The translations under genes were made by a program, and so were the position numbers. This document shows positions 6,624-13,571 of a DNA stretch of 16,699 nucleotides, one piece after another. The notes under the pieces were generated by a model that did no database searches, had not been told where the DNA came from, and was given only the letters and a program-made list of their open reading frames with translations. The stretch spans positions 1 to 16,699 of the forward strand of contig CAZYSK010000109.1 in NCBI GenBank assembly GCA_964649415.1, given 5' to 3'. Source of the stretch: CAZYSK01 sp964649415 (GTDB lineage: Bacteria; Chloroflexota; Anaerolineae; B4-G1). The number at the start of each line of letters is the position of its first letter. Position 1 is the first letter of the stretch.

Positions 6624-8354
6624 TCACCACCGCCAGCGAGCGGCACTCACACCGCCCTCGTCAGTCAACTGGCTGACCCCGCCATCGGTCACGTCCACCA
6701 GATACAGATTGCCCTGGTAGACAACGGCCAGACACTCGCCCTCCGGTCCCCAGACGACTTCCGGATACTCCAGCCCCATCTCCTCCTCGGGTGGAAAAAG
6801 CTGGCGGCGATCGGAGCCGTCACGGTCCATCAAATAGAGTTCATAACCGCTGGTTTGGCTGGCATAGGGGCTGCGGGCACGGCCAAACACGACGGAATCG
6901 CCCGCTGGCGCGTAGGCAGGCGCAGCCCACATGCCAGCCTCGCTGACTAGCTTCACCGTGAGCGTGCCATCGGCCGCGAGGGCGTGGACGTCAAACACGG
7001 GGCTGTCTTCGGGATCCTCGCCAGTCGGGGCCGGGCCATGGAGTGTGGTGGCGATAAACTGGCCCCCCGGTGACCAACTGACGGTCGGCGTCCAGACCCA
7101 AGGCGCGTAGGTGCGAAATGGCGGGAAACGGGCCAGCAAGGTGCCTGCGCCGTCGTAGGCACGGACAACGCCAACCTCGTCGGCGCGCGCGTAGGCCAGA
7201 TAGCGACCATCAGGAGACCAGGCATAAACAGTGCCCCACCAACCATACGAGCCACCGGCGCTCGGCTCGACAACGCGCCGCTGGCTCAGCAACTGGCTGT
7301 CGCGGCCACGGAGACGCGCGATCCAAAGATCGTTCTCCGCCTTCCAGCCAGGGTTTCCCTCGGCGGGCGAGCCCGTCGAGTAGGCGATGCGGCAGCCAAC
7401 GTTCTCGCGGTTGACCCCGCACTCGGGTTCCCAGTCAGCCCAAAGGACACCGGTGGCGTCCACTCGCACCGGCTCAGCGGTGACAGCGGCGGTGTCTATA
7501 ACCCACAGCGAGTTCAAGGGGACTGCCTCGTCGGACGCACGATCAGTTTCCGCAACGTCCGCCGTATCCGCGCCGCCGCTCTCTTCAGCAGGAGTAGCGG
7601 TGGCCACATCGCCTTCTTCGGAAGCCGGAGACTCATCCGCGGATGCAGGATCAACGTCCGCAGACGCACGACCAACGTCCGCCACCTCAGACGTGACGGT
7701 TGGGGAACCCACGCGCGTGAAGAGCAGATAGGAACCGTCGGGCGAGAGCGCAAAGACACGGCCATCCAGGTCCCCCGTGTGCGTCAGTCGTCGCTGGTTT
7801 CGGCTGGTGGTCTGCATCACCCAGGCGTTCCGATTGGCGATGTATGCCACGGTACCGGTGATCGGAACGGACGCGATTTCCACCTGCGCACCGACCAAGA
7901 TGACCTCAGTGCGAGGCTCCTGGAGGGTAGCCCGCCGCACTATCTGGCGCTCGGCCTCGACGCCGTCCTCGAAAGTGACACGATAGGTCGTCTCCTCGAC
8001 CCCGGTGACGCCGGGCTCCAGCAAGCGCGTTTCACCGGCGGGTACGGATGCATCGCGCACGGTCGTCCGCTCAAAGGGGATCTCGCGCTGCTCGGTCTCG
8101 GTGCGCACCTCGACGCGGATCACGCGCACCGTCATCCCATCCTCAATGAAGGTGGGCTCCGCCGGGATCACACGGTCGTCCTCATCAAGCGCGACGCCTG
8201 CCTCAGCCAACAGATCGCGGACGGTGAGCGCACGTGTGGGGACAGTGCGCGTCTCGCCGTCAGCGACAAGGGTAACGGCACAGGAGCTTTCGGGGGCACA
8301 CGCGGCCAGCGAGAGCGCCATCAAGAGCAATAGAAGGGCGGCCCATTTGCCCAT
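6624..8354 (-). CDS. Lipoprotein with DUF348, G5 and PD40 beta-propeller domains
   Basis: A 576-residue predicted lipoprotein. A hydrophobic signal ends in the lipobox LAAC (C19). Residues about 25-67 resemble DUF348 (ubiquitin-like; CAVTLVADGETRTVPTRAL). Residues about 75-150 form a G5-type module (REIPFERT, then RVTFEDGVEAER), a fold found in cell-wall and peptidoglycan-associated proteins. The remainder shows TolB/PD40-like propeller blades (ALSPDGSYLLFTR, AWSPDGRYLAYAR, SWSPGGQFIATT). Residues about 218-276 are an acidic Ala/Asp/Ser/Glu-rich linker encoded by GTCCGC-type repeats and interrupting a blade region. The ATG at 8354 has no Shine-Dalgarno; a TATAAT ends 10 bp upstream, so translation is probably near-leaderless. 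It is first in an operon with the ligase-like and DUF4230 genes. A surface binding or assembly role is inferred; no enzymatic motif is visible. Confidence 0.85.
   Translation of the reverse strand: MGKWAALLLLLMALSLAACAPESSCAVTLVADGETRTVPTRALTVRDLLAEAGVALDEDDRVIPAEPTFIEDGMTVRVIRVEVRTETEQREIPFERTTVRDASVPAGETRLLEPGVTGVEETTYRVTFEDGVEAERQIVRRATLQEPRTEVILVGAQVEIASVPITGTVAYIANRNAWVMQTTSRNQRRLTHTGDLDGRVFALSPDGSYLLFTRVGSPTVTSEVADVGRASADVDPASADESPASEEGDVATATPAEESGGADTADVAETDRASDEAVPLNSLWVIDTAAVTAEPVRVDATGVLWADWEPECGVNRENVGCRIAYSTGSPAEGNPGWKAENDLWIARLRGRDSQLLSQRRVVEPSAGGSYGWWGTVYAWSPDGRYLAYARADEVGVVRAYDGAGTLLARFPPFRTYAPWVWTPTVSWSPGGQFIATTLHGPAPTGEDPEDSPVFDVHALAADGTLTVKLVSEAGMWAAPAYAPAGDSVVFGRARSPYASQTSGYELYLMDRDGSDRRQLFPPEEEMGLEYPEVVWGPEGECLAVVYQGNLYLVDVTDGGVSQLTDEGGVSAARWRW
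7525..7700. repeat. GTCCGC/GACGCACG repeat-derived linker in the lipoprotein gene
   Basis: The plus strand shows repeated ACGTCCGC (near 7553, 7654, 7675) and GACGCACGA (7534, 7663) words plus the 15-mer GTCCGCAGACGCACG at 7656-7670, which is shared exactly with the ligase insert. Orientation relative to the gene is opposite to that in the ligase. The encoded linker is acidic and low-complexity, unlike the propeller on each side. Confidence 0.7.
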
Positions 8355-8364
8355 AGCAGGAGGG

Positions 8365-8392
8365 ATTATACCATTGTGAGGTTCACGCGCAA
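8365..8392 (-). promoter_or_regulatory. Near-leaderless promoter of the lipoprotein-ligase-DUF4230 operon
   Basis: On the minus strand a perfect TATAAT (8365-8370) is preceded by TTGCGC (8387-8392) at 16 bp. The ATG begins only 10 bp after TATAAT, so the transcript would start about 3-5 nt before it. The intervening sequence CCCTCCTGCT cannot pair as a Shine-Dalgarno. Confidence 0.65.
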
Positions 8393-8401
8393 ACAGCAGG
8401 C

Positions 8402-9337
8402 CTAGAACTGTACCTGTCCCCGCGCGCGCATCTCCAGCGGCATCAGGCTGTGATAGATGAAGGCGTGCAGCGGCGTCGCTACACCCACCTCCCGGCCCAG
8501 CCGCACGACTGCGCCATTCTGCGATTCCAATTCCGAGGGCCGACCCTGCATGATATCCCGCTGCATCGAGGCAGTACCCTCAGGCGGCAAGCGGTCTATG
8601 AGGGCCATGGTATCGGGAATCGCCGCCTCTGGCAGGGCGACATCGCGCGCACGCGCCACAGCGAGCACCTCGCGCATGGCCTGCTCCAGCATGTGGCGCG
8701 TCTCCGGCACGCTACGCAGCACCCCGGCCGGCACACGCGTGACCGCACCCACGCCGCTGAACGATGCAATGAACAGGAATTTCGTCCACAAGCTTGTCTG
8801 GATATCCGGCGGAATCTCGGCTGTTACCTCTGCCCGCGCGAATGCCGCGCGCAGTCGCTCCGCCCGTTCGCTGGGCCGGTTGTCCAATTCGCCAAAGGCT
8901 ACGTAGGGCTCCAGCCCGGCGTGACGGATGTGGCCGGGCTCCTGGACGAAGCTGACGATCCGGCACAAGCCCCCCAACACGCGTTCGGATCCCAACACCG
9001 TTGCCAACTGGGACGGCGACTCCACCCCATTCTGTAGCGGCACGACGAACGTGTGCGACCCGAGTAGCGGGCCCATCGCCTGCGCCGCCTCGGGCACCTG
9101 CCACGCTTTCACGCCCACCAGGACCGCGTCTACCGTCCCCACCTGGGCAGGATCATCGGTCGCGTGCACGGGGCACACGGCAAAGTCGCCCTTGATACTC
9201 TCCACCCGCAGCCCATCGTCCTGCAGGGCCTGCAATTGCCTCCCGCGGGCGATGAAGACGACATCCTCACCAGCGTGGGCCAGCCGCCCGCCGAAATACG
9301 CTCCCACAGCACCACTACCAAACACCGCTATACGCAC
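8402..9337 (-). CDS. Ketopantoate-reductase-family (ApbA/PanE) NADP oxidoreductase
   Basis: A 311-residue protein of normal family length. The N-terminal Rossmann fold has GSGAVGAYFGG (7-17). The family motifs LQNG (N103), LWTKFLF (K186, the catalytic lysine) and ASMQRDIMQGRPSE (S257, D261, E269) are present. In E. coli PanE the segment after the lysine carries N180 and N184; the aligned positions here are I190 and S194, so two substrate-contacting asparagines are missing. True PanE reduces 2-dehydropantoate to pantoate in coenzyme A synthesis; because of this change the substrate may differ, and no gene symbol is given. The GTG at 9337 is preferred: GGAGGTG lies four bases upstream. It is flanked by unrelated minus-strand genes (GH25 upstream, lipoprotein operon downstream). 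No other pantothenate gene is in the window. Confidence 0.85.
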   Translation of the reverse strand: MRIAVFGSGAVGAYFGGRLAHAGEDVVFIARGRQLQALQDDGLRVESIKGDFAVCPVHATDDPAQVGTVDAVLVGVKAWQVPEAAQAMGPLLGSHTFVVPLQNGVESPSQLATVLGSERVLGGLCRIVSFVQEPGHIRHAGLEPYVAFGELDNRPSERAERLRAAFARAEVTAEIPPDIQTSLWTKFLFIASFSGVGAVTRVPAGVLRSVPETRHMLEQAMREVLAVARARDVALPEAAIPDTMALIDRLPPEGTASMQRDIMQGRPSELESQNGAVVRLGREVGVATPLHAFIYHSLMPLEMRARGQVQF

Positions 9338-9488
9338 AGTCACCTCCACCAAGGGAAACCCACGCGTCGATGACGCGCGTCACCAACACACGACATATGA
9401 TGCAAGATCGCGCCGCCCTCGGAGCCAGCGGCATCCTGCAGGCCGATGAAAGCCCCCTGATGTCACTCAGCCCAAACCGATGACGGGT

Positions 9489-10346
9489 TCATTCAATTTC
9501 CATGGATCGCTCGCCGCGGAAGGCGAAAGAAACCCACTTACCCGGGTCAAACTCCACCCAAGCATCCTGTCCGTCGATAGCGACGATGTTGATCACGTCA
9601 CCTGCGTGCAGGTCACCGACGTGGTCGTATTTCACGCCGGGTCCATTGTGGACTCTGAGCACGGGGACAGACACACAGGCGCGCAGTCCGCCCTCAGGCT
9701 CCGGGGGCGTCGGTGGTTTCTTCTGAGCATACTGCAGCAGATCCTCGTAGCTTCCGGCAAACCAGTCCAGGTCCGTCCGTGCTGAACCACTCCCCGGAAC
9801 GCGCCCGCGGTCCGAGTGCTGCCAGAACTTCCAACTGTCCCAGCCAGCAGGCAGAGTGGGAGCGGGCACCCGATAATTGGCTATCCACAGATCGTACTCT
9901 GCCCACTCTGGCGATGGCAGGACGTATGGATCCCAGAACCACCTGCCGGTATAGACAATGGGCTTGCGACCACCCTGTTGTTCCACCTGATGCAAGCAGT
10001 CGCGGACACACGCCGTGATACCAGCACGCCCCACTCCACGGCTCAGCTCCACATCAAGGACAAGCGGCAGGTCAGGCTTCCTATCACCCAAGACATCGAA
10101 AAGACGGGCAACTTGTGCATCAACAGAGCGATCAGGCGTGACGACGTGATAGGCAGAAACGAGAAGACCGGCAGCTCGCGCCCCGCTCCAGTTGACGTAG
10201 AAGCGCGGGTCGGTGTAATAGTCGCCTATCGTGGCCCGAATGACGACGAATCGATACCCTGCAGCGGCTACCAACTCCCAGTTCATCTTACCCTGCCAGC
10301 GAGACACATCAATCCCCGGTGTTGTGGATTCTGCATCTGTCGACAT
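9489..10346 (-). CDS. GH25 muramidase with C-terminal SH3 domain
   Basis: A 285-residue glycoside hydrolase family 25 protein, which cleaves the MurNAc-GlcNAc bond of peptidoglycan. GIDVSRWQG (11-19) opens the barrel; the DVE pair D98/E100 fits the catalytic acids, and DLWIANY and DLDW (192-195) complete the active-site strands. Residues about 222-280 form a bacterial SH3-like wall-binding domain (VLRVHNGPGVKY, WVEFDPGKWVSF), linked by a PPTPPEPE spacer. The N-terminus is polar with no signal peptide or membrane segment, as in many phage endolysins, so export is unexplained. The ATG at 10346 has an ideal AGGAGG seven bases upstream. It is divergent from lon and has its own promoter at 10463-10490. 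No phage genes flank it. Confidence 0.92.
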   Translation of the reverse strand: MSTDAESTTPGIDVSRWQGKMNWELVAAAGYRFVVIRATIGDYYTDPRFYVNWSGARAAGLLVSAYHVVTPDRSVDAQVARLFDVLGDRKPDLPLVLDVELSRGVGRAGITACVRDCLHQVEQQGGRKPIVYTGRWFWDPYVLPSPEWAEYDLWIANYRVPAPTLPAGWDSWKFWQHSDRGRVPGSGSARTDLDWFAGSYEDLLQYAQKKPPTPPEPEGGLRACVSVPVLRVHNGPGVKYDHVGDLHAGDVINIVAIDGQDAWVEFDPGKWVSFAFRGERSMEIE

Positions 10347-10462
10347 GGCTCATCCTCCTTTCGGGTCCCATCATACAGCCAACCGCTGAGCCAACCGAAT
10401 GCATCAATGGTGAAAGAACCATCGTGAGGGCTGCACGTGTACGAAAGGCCGCCCCACGTCAT

Positions 10463-10490
10463 ATTCTATGCATGGAGCATCTTCTGTCAA
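10463..10490 (-). promoter_or_regulatory. Sigma-A-type promoter of the GH25 gene
   Basis: On the minus strand TTGACA (10485-10490) is followed after 16 bp by TAGAAT (10463-10468). The predicted start near 10456 gives a leader of about 110 nt before the GH25 ATG. No recognised riboswitch is seen in that leader. Confidence 0.7.
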
Positions 10491-10719
10491 CTACCTACGA
10501 AAAGCGCCACTACCAGGTATTTCTAATGCAACTCTAACACCGTGGAAATGCGTTTCCAATGCTCCAGTGAGATAATCGGGCAATGGTATAGCGACGTGGA
10601 AGCATCGAATAGCAGCACTGCTATGCCGCGGGCTACGGCCGATGCAGCACGAAGTATACTGCGTAAGACGTAAACCATCAGGCAGGATTGTGTCTTGCGC
10701 TCCAGATTCGAGGTGAAAG
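10491..10719 (+). promoter_or_regulatory. lon upstream region with two short inverted repeats
   Basis: Together with the GH25 leader this fills the 373-bp gap between the divergent GH25 and lon genes. It holds TGGAAA-TGCG-TTTCCA (10543-10558) and ATAGCA-GCAC-TGCTAT (10609-10624), both with six-base arms and four-base centres. A possible -10 TATACT is at 10655-10660, but no good -35 stands at 16-18 bp. No CIRCE or HAIR heat-shock operator was recognised. The inverted repeats could be operators; this is a guess from their position. Confidence 0.35.
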
Positions 10720-13197
10720 ATGTTATTGCCGTTGATTCGCAAGAGAGGACAAGACGAGATAGATGTAGACATCCGAGACGACAACCAACCCCGGGAGCTA
10801 GCCGTGCTGCCCTTGCGCAACGTAGTGGCCTTTCCGGACTCATTGTTGCCCCTGGCGGTTGGGTTACAGCGGTCGGTGCGTCTGCTGCAGGAGGTACTTG
10901 ATGGCGACCGGTTGGTAGCATTGGTAGCTATGACTGATCCCTCCATCGAGGAGCCAAGTCCCGACGGTGTCTATCAAGTAGGCATAGTGGCTCAGGTTGA
11001 GCGTGCACTGCGCCTGGAAGACGATAGCTATCAAATCGTGGTGCGCGGCCTGTCGCGGATACGTATCACTGAGTGGCTGGCGGAAGAGCCCTACCTGAAG
11101 GCACAGGTAGAGCCTGCTCCCGAGGTAGCGGGAGACGAAGCCAAGATCGAGGCCCTGCGACGGGAGTTGTTGGCGCTGGCACGACGCTTGGTTGTGTTCC
11201 TCCCACAGGTCCCTGAGGGCATCGTCGACATGCTGAGCCAGATCGCCGACCCGGCTGCTTTGCTCTACACGATCAGTGCCAACGTGCGCCTGGAGGTCGA
11301 GCAGGCGCAGAAAATACTCGCAGGGGACAACCTGGCGGCCCAGATGCGCACATTGCTGGCCGTACTGCAGCACGAACTGGAAGTACTGGAACTCGGCCAA
11401 GAGATCCGCCAGGAAGCCCAGTCAGAGATGGAAAAGGTACAGCGCGACTACTACCTGCGCCAGCAGCTCAAGGCCATTCAAAAGGAGCTGGGCGAGGACG
11501 GGGACGGGTCTGACGTCGAAGTCTACCGCCGCAAGGTCGAGGAAGCCAACCTGCCAGAGGAAGCGCGCGAGGAGGCCGAGCGAGAACTGGACCGATTGGC
11601 ACAGATGAACCCCCAATCAGCCGAGGCGGGGGTGATCAAGACCTACCTGGATTGGTTGACTGATCTGCCGTGGAACGACCTGTCAGAGGATAACCTCGAC
11701 CTGGCCCACGCCGAGCAAGTGTTGGACGAGGATCACTACGGCCTGGAGAAGGTCAAGGAGCGCATCCTGGAATTCCTGGCGGTACGCAAGCTGCGGCTGG
11801 AGCGAGGGGTGGAGGACGACGACGAACGCTCGACGGCCATCCTGTGCTTCGTAGGACCTCCGGGTGTGGGCAAGACGAGCCTGGGACGCTCCATCGCCCG
11901 GGCGTTGGGGAGAGAGTTCACCCGCATGAGTTTAGGCGGCGTACGTGACGAGGCGGAGATCCGGGGACACCGCCGGACATACATCGGCGCAATGCCGGGT
12001 CGCTTCATTCAGGCACTCAAGCGCGTGGGAACCCGCAACCCGGTCTTCATGCTGGATGAGGTAGACAAGATCGGCACCGACTGGCGCGGAGACCCGGCAA
12101 GCGCGCTGCTGGAAGTGCTTGACCCGCAGCAGAACCACGCCTTCCGCGACCACTACCTGGACGTGGACTTCGACCTGAGCCGGGTGTTCTTCATCACGAC
12201 AGCCAATACACTGAGCACGATTCCGCCGGCGCTACGAGACCGCATGGAAGTCATCGAGATTGACGGCTACACCGAGTACGACAAGGTACACATTGCCCAG
12301 GGGTATCTGGTACCGCGCCAAGTCAGGGCCAACGGACTGCAACCAGAGGAGGCGGAGTTCACCCCAGACGGGCTGAGAGCCACCATCCGCGACTACACGC
12401 GCGAATCAGGGGTGCGCAATCTGGAGCGGGAGATCGGGCGGGCGCTACGCAAGATCGCTACACAGATCGCCACGTGCGAACTCGAATGCAGTATGCAGGT
12501 GGGTCCCGAACAGGTGCGGGAGCTCTTGGGCAAACCCCGCTTCCGCGATGACTCGCGGCTGCGCACCGAGCTGCCCGGCGTGGCGACGGGCCTGGCCTGG
12601 ACACCCACCGGCGGGGAGGTGCTATACGTCGAGTCTAGCGTGATGGAGGGCAAGAACAACCTGATTCTCACCGGCCAACTCGGCGACGTGATGAAGGAAT
12701 CCGCTCGCATCGCGCTTAGCTACGTGCAGGGTGAACTGGAGCACGTAGGCCTCGCCCCAGACGCCTTGGATGAGAAGATGGTCCACCTGCACGTCCCGGC
12801 AGGCGCCATCCCCAAGGACGGCCCATCGGCAGGCGTGACATTGGTAACCTCGCTGGTCTCAGACCTGACCCGACGTCCCGTGCGCAGTGACGTGGGCATG
12901 ACTGGAGAGGTAACACTGCAGGGACAGGTGCTGCCCATAGGCGGCCTCAAGCAGAAGGTACTGGCTGCCCACCGGCACGGACTGAAGACCGTGATCCTGC
13001 CCCAGGCGAATGAGATAGATCTGGAGGACGTTCCTCAAGAGATACGGGACGAGCTGTCCTTCGTGCTGGTCGAGCACATGGACCAGGTACTGAGCACAGC
13101 GCTCACGCCAGACGTAGAGCTTGAAATCGACACGGCAGAGGCGCTGAAGAGCAACGGCAGGTCCCAGCAGCCCGTCGCTGAGATGCTACGCGGCTAG
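10720..13197 (+). CDS. lon: ATP-dependent Lon protease
   Basis: An 825-residue LonA-type protease that unfolds and degrades misfolded and regulatory proteins in the cytoplasm. The N-terminal substrate-recognition domain begins at ELAVLPLRNVVAFP; a long helical region follows (about 225-330). Walker A is GPPGVGKTS (379-387), Walker B is VFMLDEVDK. The protease domain carries the catalytic serine S703 in PKDGPSAG and lysine K746 in GGLKQK, 43 residues apart as in E. coli Lon (S679/K722). All domains are full length. The ATG at 10720 has GAGGTG four bases upstream. It is divergent from the GH25 gene and followed by a 12-bp-stem terminator, so it is probably monocistronic. Confidence 0.98.
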   Translation: MLLPLIRKRGQDEIDVDIRDDNQPRELAVLPLRNVVAFPDSLLPLAVGLQRSVRLLQEVLDGDRLVALVAMTDPSIEEPSPDGVYQVGIVAQVERALRLEDDSYQIVVRGLSRIRITEWLAEEPYLKAQVEPAPEVAGDEAKIEALRRELLALARRLVVFLPQVPEGIVDMLSQIADPAALLYTISANVRLEVEQAQKILAGDNLAAQMRTLLAVLQHELEVLELGQEIRQEAQSEMEKVQRDYYLRQQLKAIQKELGEDGDGSDVEVYRRKVEEANLPEEAREEAERELDRLAQMNPQSAEAGVIKTYLDWLTDLPWNDLSEDNLDLAHAEQVLDEDHYGLEKVKERILEFLAVRKLRLERGVEDDDERSTAILCFVGPPGVGKTSLGRSIARALGREFTRMSLGGVRDEAEIRGHRRTYIGAMPGRFIQALKRVGTRNPVFMLDEVDKIGTDWRGDPASALLEVLDPQQNHAFRDHYLDVDFDLSRVFFITTANTLSTIPPALRDRMEVIEIDGYTEYDKVHIAQGYLVPRQVRANGLQPEEAEFTPDGLRATIRDYTRESGVRNLEREIGRALRKIATQIATCELECSMQVGPEQVRELLGKPRFRDDSRLRTELPGVATGLAWTPTGGEVLYVESSVMEGKNNLILTGQLGDVMKESARIALSYVQGELEHVGLAPDALDEKMVHLHVPAGAIPKDGPSAGVTLVTSLVSDLTRRPVRSDVGMTGEVTLQGQVLPIGGLKQKVLAAHRHGLKTVILPQANEIDLEDVPQEIRDELSFVLVEHMDQVLSTALTPDVELEIDTAEALKSNGRSQQPVAEMLRG

Positions 13198-13238
13198 CAC
13201 GCGAAAGCCAAGAGACCGGTTTTCCGCTGCTGTCACCC

Positions 13239-13273
13239 AGAAAGCCCCGGCGCGCTAGGCTCCGGGGCTTTCT
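13239..13273 (+). terminator. Terminator hairpin after lon
   Basis: A perfect 12-bp stem (13239-13250 AGAAAGCCCCGG with 13262-13273 CCGGGGCTTTCT) and an 11-base loop, starting 42 bp after the lon stop. The T residues lie within the stem rather than as a separate tail. Confidence 0.8.
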
Positions 13274-13297
13274 GCTGAATGCTCCTTGATGCCCTGG

Positions 13298-13331
13298 AGA
13301 CCTAGCAGGTTTCGGAAACCCTGTCAGGTCT
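13298..13331. repeat. Imperfect palindromic intergenic element
   Basis: AGACCT (13298-13303) pairs with AGGTCT (13326-13331), then after one A-C mismatch and a G-U pair the inner arm CAGGTTT pairs with AAACCCTG with one bulged C. The hairpin lies just upstream of the RNase J promoter. Its form (GACCT, CAGGTTT, AAACC, TGTCAGGTC) resembles dispersed palindromes I recall from Chloroflexota intergenic regions, but I cannot confirm copy number here. Confidence 0.55.
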
Positions 13332-13339
13332 TAACGAAT

Positions 13340-13368
13340 TTGACAGAACCGATGGTGCGTGCTAACAT
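13340..13368 (+). promoter_or_regulatory. Promoter of the RNase J gene
   Basis: TTGACA (13340-13345) and TAACAT (13363-13368) are separated by 17 bp. The predicted start near 13375 gives a leader of about 197 nt before the ATG at 13572. The -35 is perfect and the -10 matches four of six. Confidence 0.65.
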
Positions 13369-13374
13369 CTGTTT

Positions 13375-13571
13375 AGGTGGAGACCCGAATCGTGTGTTTC
13401 TTCCGTCCGAGGTTTTCGGCAAGGTATACGTGACACACGAGATCGACCAACCACACCGTCTCGACAGAAGCGCCAGCAAGCGGTGCTTCTTGATTCCATC
13501 CACAAGCTTCAGACAGAGAATCGTCTCTGTCGGCATACATTCTGGTGGCATGCATATTGGAGTAAACTGAT
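13375..13571 (+). promoter_or_regulatory. Long structured 5' leader of the RNase J gene
   Basis: About 197 nt with no credible gene. Three pairings are visible: TCGTGTGT (13390-13397) with ACACACGA (13433-13440); AGAAGCGCC (13466-13474) with GGTGCTTCT (13482-13490, one G-U pair); and GACAGAGA (13512-13519) with TCTCTGTC (13524-13531) around the loop ATCG. The last ends about 40 nt before the start codon. It matches no riboswitch or T-box that I recognise. A structured leader could be a site for feedback by RNase J, but that is inference. Confidence 0.45.

Noticed and set aside
8510..8530. Further copy of the 36-bp repeat (TGCGCCATTCTGCGATTCC)
   Set aside because: It resembles the palindrome but codes for SQNGAVV, a conserved family motif in PanE-like proteins; the match is coincidental.
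8402..9337. Confident assignment as panE for coenzyme A synthesis
   Set aside because: Two substrate-binding asparagines are replaced and no other pantothenate genes are near, so only the family is claimed.
9363..9377. Operator palindrome CGCGTC-GAT-GACGCG upstream of the PanE-like gene
   Set aside because: Perfect six-base arms, but the CpG-rich words are common in this DNA and no promoter boxes surround it; evidence too thin to call.
13286..13570. Small gene of 94 codons between lon and the RNase J gene
   Set aside because: It overlaps the palindrome, the promoter and the leader hairpins, has no ribosome site or recognisable protein character, and starts before the predicted promoter.
13375..13571. 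tRNA, T-box or known riboswitch in the RNase J leader
   Set aside because: No cloverleaf, no T-box consensus (AGGGTGGAACCGCG) and no familiar aptamer core could be found.
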